Origin: Solitalea lacus | Lineage (GTDB): Bacteria > Bacteroidota > Bacteroidia > Sphingobacteriales > Sphingobacteriaceae | NCBI RefSeq assembly: GCF_022014595.1 | Contig: NZ_CP091740.1 | Span: forward strand, 3,274,200-3,338,199 | Length of the DNA: 64,000 nt | Direction of reading: 5' to 3' | Shown: piece after piece, positions 52,691 through 60,452 of the stretch | Layout: each line of letters opens with the position of its first letter | Position numbering within the stretch: the first letter of the stretch is position 1 | Made by a program: the position numbers and the translations under genes | The notes under the pieces: model-generated | The model's input: only the letters and a program-made list of their open reading frames with translations | The model's database searches: none | Told to the model about the DNA's origin: nothing

Positions 52691-53149
52691 ATGGAACCGC
52701 ATTATTATCATGTTGATGTAAACTGGAACATGGAACGCAAAGGACTAATGTGTTCTCCTGAGTTAAGCCACGAGGCAAACAGTTGCATTGAAGTAGCAAC
52801 CCCTCCTCAATTTCCAAAAGGCATTCCTGGCATCTGGACGCCCGAACATTTGTTTACTGCTTCGATAGGTAGTTGTTTAATGACAACTTTTTTAGCCATT
52901 GCTGAAAACTCTAAACTTAATTTTAAAAATTTTAGGTGCAGATCTAAAGGGAAATTAGAGCAAGTTGATGGAAAATTTATGATAAGTGAAATTATTCTTG
53001 AACCCACCGTTGAAATTACTGACAAAAAAGAGCGCGATAAAGCAGAACGGGTTTTGCAGAAATCGGAAGCCGCCTGTTTAATTTCAAACTCTATTAAATC
53101 AAAGATCATTGTGAAACCCACCATATTAATTAATGAACAGCTAACCTAA
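52691..53149 (+). CDS. OsmC/Ohr-family peroxidase-like protein
   Basis: 152 aa from ATG 52691 (the frame opens at TTG 52631 but the OsmC fold begins at MEPHYYHVDVNW). HLFTASIGSCLMTTFLAIAE contains the first redox cysteine and EAACLISNSIKSKI the second, the two-Cys arrangement of OsmC/Ohr. Cytosolic thiol peroxidase acting on organic hydroperoxides by family knowledge. It follows DUF2892 by 63 bp. Confidence 0.87.
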   Translation: MEPHYYHVDVNWNMERKGLMCSPELSHEANSCIEVATPPQFPKGIPGIWTPEHLFTASIGSCLMTTFLAIAENSKLNFKNFRCRSKGKLEQVDGKFMISEIILEPTVEITDKKERDKAERVLQKSEAACLISNSIKSKIIVKPTILINEQLT

Positions 53150-53342
53150 CTATTCAGGATTAATCTGAACTTGTGGAAAACCTATCTGTATCATCATTTT
53201 ATCTCTTATAAACGAAACCAGTTGTCACGGTTGCAATTGATTGTGGTCATTGCTCTTGTTCGCCAGCAGAAATAAATTTATTAAGCTAAAATTCAAACAA
53301 AGGTGGTAGAATAGTTTTCAGATAAAATTTAAAAGTTGTTTT

Positions 53343-53602
53343 ATGCTTGGCGAGTTAAACAGGACTCAAATTGAAGAGCTTTTAAAGGCCAGATTCTTGG
53401 TCGCATAGGTTACCATGCGGATGATACTACTTTAATCGTTCCGGTAAATTATGTGTATAATGGCATGCAAAAGTTAATTAAGCAACTACTGCCTTTTATA
53501 GTTAGCGAAACAGCATTGCCTTCGCACAGACTGGGCACTATGAAAGTGGCCGTTGTTTACCGAATACGTTTAACGAAGAATGGGGCGATTTGAAAAAGGT
53601 GA
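53343..53602 (+). pseudogene. Pyridoxamine 5'-phosphate oxidase-like protein, decayed
   Basis: Starts MLGELNRTQIEELLKARF, then an in-frame stop. In the next frame LGRIGYHADDTTLIVPVNYV continues the family pattern (G-R-I-G-x-H ... T-x-x-V-P-x-x-Y-V-Y). A deletion follows and a C-terminal piece KLIKQLLPFIVSETALPSHR then VVYRIRLT is still readable. At least one frameshift and a missing centre show that it is inactivated. Confidence 0.75.
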
Positions 53603-53638
53603 TTACAAAAAGTAGAAGTTGTTAAGTACATTCCTTTG

Positions 53639-54583
53639 TCAAATAACGGTGCGCGTACGTTGAATTTGCATAAATAATTTTTCAACATCTTCAAAACGAC
53701 ATAATTCAGTTCCTGGATTCATGGTAGCTGCAGTACCACAAGCCACTCCATATTGAACCGATTGTAATAAGTTTTTACCCTTTGATAAGCTTAGAACAAT
53801 ACCGGCAACCATGCTGTCGCCAGCCCCTACGGTGCTTTTTCGTTTAACAGGAGGCGTGGTGATAGTTTGCATAATATCTTTGGTTACCAGCATGGCTCCG
53901 GCGGCACCCATGGAGACAACGATAACTTCGCAGTAACCCTTGGCAATAATTTCTTTTGCTGCATCATCAATCATATCCAGCTGCAATTCTTCTTTACCCA
54001 CAAGAGAACTTAATTCGCCCAAATTAGGTTTTAACAAGTAAACGCCTTCATTAATAATAGCATTCTTCAATGCTTCACCCGAAGTATCAACAATCAGTTT
54101 GGCATTTTTCTTCTTTGCGATCTTTGCAATTCTTGCAAAAATATCTAAAGGCACACTTGGAGGTAAACTACCACTTGCTACAATAAATTCAACATCCATT
54201 AGCTGTTCTATTTCCTGCAGACAGGCCACCCATTCATTTTCTGATAATTCACCGGCAGGCATCCCAAAACGATACTGCTGATTCGTCGCTTTATCAAGAA
54301 TAATTATATTTTCCCTGGTATGAGAAACCGTATCGATTACAATTGAAGGGACATGCTCATCTTCAAGCAACTGGGTGAAAAATTCACCAGTATAGCCTCC
54401 CGCTGGATAAATAGCAGCTGCTTCTCCACCTAATTTATTAATGGCACGAGCTACATTAATCCCGCCCCCACCAGGTTCGTACTTGAGTTCACTGCATAAC
54501 AGTTTCTTTTCAGGCAATAAAGCGCTTACCGCAGCACTTTTATCTATACAAGGACTAAATGTTATGGTTGCAATACGAGTCAT
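53639..54583 (-). CDS. PfkB-family sugar kinase (1-phosphofructokinase / Pfk2-like)
   Basis: 314 aa. GGGGINVARAINKLGG near the N-terminus and the C-terminal PfkB signature VGAGDSMVAGIVLSLSKG with the catalytic Asp; SGSLPPSVP also fits the hexose-kinase clade. Likely phosphorylates fructose 1- or 6-phosphate. It lies 50 bp after the ribonucleotide reductase and probably shares its transcript. PfkB paralogues also occur in the DosR region of mycobacteria, a parallel rather than proof of function. Confidence 0.87.
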   Translation of the reverse strand: MTRIATITFSPCIDKSAAVSALLPEKKLLCSELKYEPGGGGINVARAINKLGGEAAAIYPAGGYTGEFFTQLLEDEHVPSIVIDTVSHTRENIIILDKATNQQYRFGMPAGELSENEWVACLQEIEQLMDVEFIVASGSLPPSVPLDIFARIAKIAKKKNAKLIVDTSGEALKNAIINEGVYLLKPNLGELSSLVGKEELQLDMIDDAAKEIIAKGYCEVIVVSMGAAGAMLVTKDIMQTITTPPVKRKSTVGAGDSMVAGIVLSLSKGKNLLQSVQYGVACGTAATMNPGTELCRFEDVEKLFMQIQRTRTVI

Positions 54584-54633
54584 AGAACTGAAATTACTTT
54601 TATTGATTTTGCAGATACTTCTCCAAATGTTGT

Positions 54634-56379
54634 TTATTCAATGCAAACCTTGCAAGCTTTCACGCTGCTTTTAATCCCTTTTTCAAGTACTTGTTTCCCT
54701 TTTGAGTGATAACGAAAAATGGTAATGCCTTTCGCCTTTTCTCGCCATGCGGTTCTATAAATATAATCAACGGTTGAAATGCTTGCATCCTCAGTCAAGT
54801 TAATGGTTTTCGAAACTGCATTATCGGTGTATTTTTGAAATACCACTTGATGTTTGAGGTGCCATTCAGGAGAAATCTCAAGGGCAGTTTTAAAAATATT
54901 TTTAACCGATTCAGGGAGTTCATTCACATTTCTAGCAATCCCTTCCACTTTAACCTGTTCAATAATATTTTCTGAATAGAGGTTATTTCGATAAAGATAT
55001 TCAATAAATAAGCTGTTAATCTCAGCCAAACTTTCATTATTTAAAACATGATTACGCTGATAAGCTAATGCGAAGAGGGGTTCAATGGACGAAGAGGTGT
55101 TGGCAAGGATCGAGATAGTGCCAGTGGGTGCAATACTTAACCTGGTTGCATTCCGTATAGATGTTTGGGGATAATAGATACTTTGAGTCCAGTTTTTAAA
55201 TACGCCTCTTTGCGCTGCCAATTCAATGGAGGTATCGAAGCTTTTTTGCTGAATAAATTGCATTAATTTTTCTCCTAATTCTATTGCTGAGGTTGAATCA
55301 TAAGGAATTTCGAGTAAAATCAGCAGCTCAGCCCATCCCATAACTCCCAATCCTATTTTGCGGTTACCTTGTACAATTGTTTTAATCTCAGGCAACAGGT
55401 AATTATTCACTTCAATTACATTATCTAAAAAACGAGTTACAATTTTCACAATCTTCTCTAAATGGCGCCAATCAATAGTTCGTTTTCCGTTTGTTTCAAT
55501 TATAAATTTTGAAAGGTTAATGGAAGCCAGATTACATGATTCGTAAGGAAGTAATGGAACTTCGCCACAAGGATTAGTTGATTCAATATTCCCAATTTGA
55601 GGAATTGGATTTACTGCATTAATTGTATCCAGAAAAATTAACCCAGGATCACCGCTTTTCCAGGCACTTTCTACAATGTCATCCCAAAGTTTTTTTGATT
55701 CAATACTTTTTACTATTTCTTTTGTGTTGGGGTGAACTAGGTTCCACACCTCCCCCCTTTCTACTGCAACCATAAAAGCATCCGAAACTCCCACCGAAAT
55801 ATTGAAATTGGTTAGCACTCCTTTCTCTCTTTTGGTGCTAATAAATTCTTCAATATCTGGGTGCTCCACATTCAGGATTCCCATGTTGGCGCCTCTTCGT
55901 TTGCCACCTTGTTTAATGTATTCGGTAGCTGCGTCAAATATTTTCATAAAGGAAACAGGGCCGGATGCAGTGCCACCTGTAGCCGTTACCAAATCGTTTT
56001 GGGGTCGAAGGTGAGAGAAATTAAAGCCAGTTCCGCCTCCACTTTGCTGAATTAGGGCAGCCAATTTCAATGTACTGAAAATACTTTCCATACTATCCTC
56101 AACAGGTAAAACAAAACATGCACTTAGCTGATTAAGTTTGGTGCCAGCATTCATGAGTGTGGGAGAATTAGGAAGAAATAAAAGCTGGCTCAATGCCGAA
56201 TAAAATAGCTCTTCCCATTTTTCAGCATCGCTTGCCGTTCCCCAGTATATTTCCGCAGCGGCAATAGCTCTTGCCACTCTTCGAAATAAATCCTCAGGTG
56301 TTTCAAGAAACCCATCACTTTTCCTACGCAAGTACCTACATTGAAGTACTTTTAAAGCATTTGGAGATAAAGAAGTCAT
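54634..56379 (-). CDS. nrdJ: Class II (adenosylcobalamin-dependent) ribonucleotide reductase, short form
   Basis: 581 aa, shorter than typical NrdJ. LSPNALKVLQCRYLRRKSDG and FRRVARAIA at the start, then NSPTLMNAGT, SACFVLPVEDSMESIF, GGGTGFNFSHLRP, NPCGEVPLLPYESCNLASIN (active-site region), SIAPTGTISILANTSSSIEP, and a C-terminal KACKVCIE that may carry the reducing cysteine pair. It reduces ribonucleotides independently of oxygen, apt for an oxygen-limitation regulon. A GGAGG Shine-Dalgarno (56391-56395) precedes ATG 56379. Confidence 0.9.
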   Translation of the reverse strand: MTSLSPNALKVLQCRYLRRKSDGFLETPEDLFRRVARAIAAAEIYWGTASDAEKWEELFYSALSQLLFLPNSPTLMNAGTKLNQLSACFVLPVEDSMESIFSTLKLAALIQQSGGGTGFNFSHLRPQNDLVTATGGTASGPVSFMKIFDAATEYIKQGGKRRGANMGILNVEHPDIEEFISTKREKGVLTNFNISVGVSDAFMVAVERGEVWNLVHPNTKEIVKSIESKKLWDDIVESAWKSGDPGLIFLDTINAVNPIPQIGNIESTNPCGEVPLLPYESCNLASINLSKFIIETNGKRTIDWRHLEKIVKIVTRFLDNVIEVNNYLLPEIKTIVQGNRKIGLGVMGWAELLILLEIPYDSTSAIELGEKLMQFIQQKSFDTSIELAAQRGVFKNWTQSIYYPQTSIRNATRLSIAPTGTISILANTSSSIEPLFALAYQRNHVLNNESLAEINSLFIEYLYRNNLYSENIIEQVKVEGIARNVNELPESVKNIFKTALEISPEWHLKHQVVFQKYTDNAVSKTINLTEDASISTVDYIYRTAWREKAKGITIFRYHSKGKQVLEKGIKSSVKACKVCIE

Positions 56380-56770
56380 AATCCTTTGGACCTCCTATTT
56401 TTAAAATTCCTTACCAAGTTATTCAAAGCTATTACCAGTTAAAACGATGTTTTATGACAATGCTAAACCGACGCGCTGATTTTCGTCATCAAATTCTGAC
56501 TCAATTCGACTTGACAACTCTCTTTAATGACATCAGCAGATGTTAATAAACCACCCAAATTAAAAGTTTAGAATTATAAATACTTCAGGAATAAAGTGAT
56601 AGGGTCATGCTCTTAAAGAGAGCGAACGAAGAAGTTTGCTAACTGCAGAACTATAAAATTGGCCAATGGATAGGTGCTTACCTTGAATGGTTACTGTATG
56701 ACTGTTGAATGCACTTATTTTAGGAATTGAGACTAAAAATGAGCGATGAATTCTACAGTCTTGAAAAATA
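56380..56770. other. Upstream region of the ribonucleotide reductase
   Basis: Holds the twin-box promoter (56424-56489). The remaining 280 bp show no supported gene or motif. Confidence 0.45.
56424..56489 (-). promoter_or_regulatory. Twin-box promoter of the ribonucleotide reductase operon
   Basis: Minus strand: distal box ATGACGAAAATCAG (56476-56489), proximal box TTTAGCATTGTCAT (56454-56467, right half good), -7 element TAGCTTTG with last base 56424. Distances 58.5 and 36.5 bp exactly. Confidence 0.78.
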
Positions 56771-56807
56771 AAAAAACCGCTATAAAGATAATTTGAAGCG
56801 GTTTTTT
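56771..56807. terminator. Bidirectional terminator-like hairpin
   Basis: AAAAAACCGC (56771-56780) and GCGGTTTTTT (56798-56807) form a 10-bp stem with a T-run in either direction. On the minus strand it follows the tRNA-like fragment directly. Confidence 0.75.
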
Positions 56808-56817
56808 AATGTGTTCT

Positions 56818-56838
56818 GTGAACCCAGAGGGATTCGAA
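56818..56838 (-). other. tRNA 3'-end fragment (possible attachment-site remnant)
   Basis: On the minus strand the stretch reads TTCGAATCCCTCTGGGTTCA, like a T-loop, the 3' T-stem and the acceptor stem of a tRNA, followed by a terminator. The 5' side lacks the matching GAGGG stem and the anticodon arm, so no full tRNA is present. It looks like a recombination scar. Confidence 0.5.
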
Positions 56839-56878
56839 ATTCTATCTACATCCTATTGACTCTTTGATGAATCATTAC

Positions 56879-57121
56879 TCAATGGCTTTCATTCGAATTT
56901 AGTTGATCGATTTCATCACCAATGGTCTCTATAAAGAAAGGAAGCTGCATTGGTCCGTACAGTTGGCTCCAGTGTCCTTTCTCGTTTATTGTAAGCGTGA
57001 AGGGAGCCCCCTTAATATATACATTATAGACTAAGCGTTTGGTATTGCTTTCCGTTTGCACCATACCTTTATAGTTGACACCATCAAACAATACATTAAT
57101 TGAAAAGGGTTGTATTTGCAT
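56879..57121 (-). CDS. Hypothetical small protein
   Basis: 80 aa, MQIQPFSINVLFDGVNYKGM then TESNTKRLVYNVYIKGAPFT and SQLYGPMQLPFFIETIG. A small beta-rich cytosolic protein without a recognised domain. The frame is complete with a plausible ATG. Confidence 0.55.
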   Translation of the reverse strand: MQIQPFSINVLFDGVNYKGMVQTESNTKRLVYNVYIKGAPFTLTINEKGHWSQLYGPMQLPFFIETIGDEIDQLNSNESH

Positions 57122-57210
57122 AATTAAAGGTACGTTATATATATCCGTTAAAAGATTTTATTATTGGTTAATTTGCTGGTTTTTAGCAATATGTGTTTTT
57201 TTGTTTAGTA

Positions 57211-57246
57211 AAAACCCGTTAACAATATTACAGGTTAACGGTTTTT
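57211..57246. terminator. Hairpin with T-tract
   Basis: AAAACCCGTTAAC pairs with GTTAACGGTTTT (one bulged C), followed by Ts at 57242-57246. Can act in both directions. Confidence 0.6.
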
Positions 57247-57681
57247 ATTCTGTGGAGCCTGAGAGCCGGGGCTGCTTCCACCTACCAAAATCGGGGTTAA
57301 CGGTAAGATTTAAGGTAAATCAATTTAGCATCCACTCCTCTATTAAGGTCATAGTTTCTGCCGGTTTTAAAAAGCATAGCGTCGGCTTTTGAATATTATA
57401 AACTTAGGCTGGTAAAAGTCAACAAACAGAAGACGAGACCTGTACTTTGCTTGTGAAATTTATAAAAATTCTGAATTATTCGAATAAATATCCGTTTAAT
57501 TCAGATTAAATTTCCAAAGACCTTCTACATTATTCCTGAAAAATGACTCTTTTCCAACTTATCAAGGCTTATGAGTAGTTGGTGTATGAATAATATCGAA
57601 ATACACTGTTTTGTCACTCATTGTTAGGATAAATTCTGTATGTAAATTCTTGTTTCGTTAATACAGTTATATCCACAACAC

Positions 57682-57717
57682 AAAAAAATAATGGGGTTTA
57701 AAACCCCATTATTTTTT
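57682..57717. terminator. Bidirectional terminator downstream of the GH3 gene
   Basis: Arms TAATGGGGTTT and AAACCCCATTA, flanked by A- and T-runs, make a near-perfect palindrome. It lies 130 bp past the stop of the minus-strand beta-glucosidase gene. Confidence 0.8.
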
Positions 57718-57846
57718 ATACTTACACAGTTAGTGAGATACTGCCTATAACTTTTGCACTAAAACTTCTGTTTGCAATCCCATCGATCTAAGACAGACTA
57801 ATACGCTATAAATTTTATTCATAGATATCTTAAGAAAGGTTCAATA

Positions 57847-59997
57847 TTACTTGAGCTCATTTGCTTGTAATAAGTTAAAGTTCTCTTTTAAAGTAATTTC
57901 TTTGCTTACGCGAATATCTCGGGAAGAAGCGCCTACTCTAATTTCATAGTTCCCTGAATTATACTTCCATCCATGTTCTATTTCACTCCAATAGGAGAAA
58001 TCTCTAGTTGATAAATTCAATGCCACTTCTTTGGTTTCATGAGCTGCCAGTTGAATCCGCTGAAAACCTTTTAATTCTTGATTCGGTCTTAATACTGATG
58101 GAGAAATTTCACTAATATATAATTGAACTACTTCTGTACCCGTTCTATTACTTTGATTTGTTACAGGAACAACAACTTTAATAGAATCGCCTTCTGCTAA
58201 TTGGGTAATTTTGATCTTTCCAAACTTAAATTTAGCATATGACAAACCATGACCAAATGCAAAAAGTGGATTGATACCTTGTTTATCAAACCAACGGTAT
58301 CCTACCAAAATATCCTCTATATAATTTTCGCTTTTAGACTTATAAGCATCTAAAGAATGGCAGGCTACATCTGACAACTGTTTAGGAAATGTACAGCTTA
58401 ATTTTCCTGAAGGATTTACCTCTCCGAAAATAACCCGAGCAAGCGCATTTCCATTTTCTTGTCCGTTGAACCAATTCTGAACAATGGCCTTGGCCTTTTT
58501 TTCCCATGGCATAGCAACCGGAGCTCCACTTTGGTTAATTATTACGGCTCTTGGCCGTATGGCAAGTATAGCCCGAACCATTTCATCTTGTCCTTTAGGA
58601 AGTAGAATATCCTTTCGGTCCTCGCCCTCATGCTCTTGCTCATGCGTATTTCCTGTGAAAACCAAAACAGCATCTACATTTTTTACTTTTTTTACAAAAT
58701 CAGCATCCTTATAGTTCTCCGGATTAGCAATGTACTCTACTTGAGAGGAAGCAGACAGATAGTGCCTAATACCTTCTAATGGTGTTATTTCGTACAATGG
58801 TTTAGCTTCTCCGCTTCCTCCGCCAAGCAAATCATTAACAGCTTTTGCATTAATATCTATCGTTAATCGGGAATCTGCTACCTTTCCCACAATGAGGAGT
58901 TTGGAAATTTTATTCTTATCTAAAGGCAGAATATGCCCTTGGTTCTTCAATAAAACAATTGATTCTTCAGCAATCTTTCGAGCCAGCAACTTATGCTTTT
59001 CGGTACGTAATTCACCTTTTACCCTTTTCTCAGCATCTGGTCCAATCATTCTTAGCTTAGCATACATCCACAGTACTCTTCTAACCTTTTCATCAACAAG
59101 CGAAACAGGAAGTGTTCCTTCATTTACAGCCTTCTGAATATTAAGATACTCTCGCGAAAAATTTGATTCCAAATCGCAGCCAGCTTTCATTGCTTTGGTC
59201 ATCGAATGAATAGCCCCCCAATCACTTATAACTACCCCTTTAAATCCCCAGTCTTGTTTTAATGTCTTATTCAACAAAAATTCGCTTTCACAGCACCAAT
59301 CACCATTAAATTTATTGTAGCCCCCCATCAAACTCAATGCTCCTCCCTTTTTTACTGCTGTTTCAAAAGCAGGAAAATAAATTTCATGCAATGCCCGCTC
59401 GCTGGCTGTTACATTAACAGCAAACCTATCCAACTCCTGATTGTTCAAGGCAAAGTGCTTGATACAGGCAGCAACATTATTCTGCTGTACACCCTGTATT
59501 ATAGGAGTAGATATGGATGATGTCAAAAACGGATCTTCCCCCATGTATTCAAAATTCCGTCCACATAAAGGGGTTCTCACAATATTAACCCCTGGCCCCA
59601 AATACATATCTTTTCCCCGCGCCCTAAATTCATTGGAAATGGCATTACCAAACTGAAATGCTAGGTCAGCATCCCAAGTTGCCGATAAGGCCGACAGGGT
59701 CGGAAAAGCTGTTGCACAATCGACAGTATCTCCCACGTGAATGTAACGCCCACCATCCGACAATTCGGGCCTTACCGAACAAGGACCGTCAATTGGATAA
59801 AATACCGGGATACCCAATCTCTTGATACCCGGGAAACTAAATATATGGTCGCCATGGAGCAACAGCGCCTTTTCAGACAAGGTCATTTTTGATAATACAT
59901 CATTGGCAATTTGTAAAGCTTCCTGGTCACTTCTATTTTGACCGTAAACTGTATTTATGCCAATAATTAAAGCGAAAAATAAATAGACTACTCTCAT
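57847..59997 (-). CDS. bglX: Glycoside hydrolase family 3 beta-glucosidase
   Basis: 716 aa. Signal peptide MRVVYLFFALIIGINTVYGQ. N-terminal GH3 barrel with LGPGVNIVRTPLCGRNFEYM, CIKHFALNNQE and nucleophile Asp in GVVISDWGAIHS; C-terminal domain with NQSGAPVAMPWEKKAKAIVQ and a fibronectin-III-like end (LYISEISPSVLRPNQELKGF). Secreted or periplasmic enzyme that releases glucose or xylose from oligosaccharides. The linked downstream carbohydrate-binding protein fits polysaccharide use. Confidence 0.93.
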   Translation of the reverse strand: MRVVYLFFALIIGINTVYGQNRSDQEALQIANDVLSKMTLSEKALLLHGDHIFSFPGIKRLGIPVFYPIDGPCSVRPELSDGGRYIHVGDTVDCATAFPTLSALSATWDADLAFQFGNAISNEFRARGKDMYLGPGVNIVRTPLCGRNFEYMGEDPFLTSSISTPIIQGVQQNNVAACIKHFALNNQELDRFAVNVTASERALHEIYFPAFETAVKKGGALSLMGGYNKFNGDWCCESEFLLNKTLKQDWGFKGVVISDWGAIHSMTKAMKAGCDLESNFSREYLNIQKAVNEGTLPVSLVDEKVRRVLWMYAKLRMIGPDAEKRVKGELRTEKHKLLARKIAEESIVLLKNQGHILPLDKNKISKLLIVGKVADSRLTIDINAKAVNDLLGGGSGEAKPLYEITPLEGIRHYLSASSQVEYIANPENYKDADFVKKVKNVDAVLVFTGNTHEQEHEGEDRKDILLPKGQDEMVRAILAIRPRAVIINQSGAPVAMPWEKKAKAIVQNWFNGQENGNALARVIFGEVNPSGKLSCTFPKQLSDVACHSLDAYKSKSENYIEDILVGYRWFDKQGINPLFAFGHGLSYAKFKFGKIKITQLAEGDSIKVVVPVTNQSNRTGTEVVQLYISEISPSVLRPNQELKGFQRIQLAAHETKEVALNLSTRDFSYWSEIEHGWKYNSGNYEIRVGASSRDIRVSKEITLKENFNLLQANELK

Positions 59998-60452
59998 TGA
60001 TTTATATAAATATTTATTCGTTAAAAAACACCACTGTGATTCCTTTTTTTCTCAGTTGGACTTTTACACTTTCGTTAGTCTACCAATTCAAATGTGTTTA
60101 AGATGGCTTGGCACAAATTTTCATCCGCGCAATAACGACTGGCAGGAGTAATTTCCAGTCTGTCATTGACCTATCCACATAATCCACCTCCTTGCTACCA
60201 TTTTTGGGTATCGCTTCCACATCTGCACGAACAGACTCATCTAATGATTTCGGTCTTCCTCGTCCTTCCAAATTCGAGACATAATCGGATCGTAAAGTAA
60301 GGACTGATCAACTACCTTCACCCTTTCTGTATGATGAACTGCTCCAGCAGCAGTTTGCTGTACCAGAACGGAAATATTTTTTTTGTCCCCGGCAAGCCTA
60401 AACCAACGGCTGCCTAATTGAGACAGCCGTTATTTTTATCACACTTTGCAAT
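59998..60452. other. 455-bp gap with decayed coding-like sequence
   Basis: Minus-strand frames keep short protein-like stretches (for example EGRGRPKSLDESVRADVEAI) that are interrupted by stops and frameshifts, so this may be a degraded gene of unrecognised family. A hairpin with arms AACGGCTG / CAGCCGTT (60405-60431) lies just past the adhesin stop. Confidence 0.4.

Larger units (their letters stand above)
57122..57846. other. Gene-free 725-bp stretch with two terminators
   Basis: No coding region I can support. It holds two terminator hairpins (57211-57246 and 57682-57717). Between them the sequence shows no repeat or family resemblance. Confidence 0.5.

Noticed and set aside
56818-56878. 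A tRNA gene on the minus strand
   Set aside because: Only the T-loop to acceptor 3' side is present; no matching 5' T-stem, anticodon arm or D-arm, so it was kept only as a fragment.
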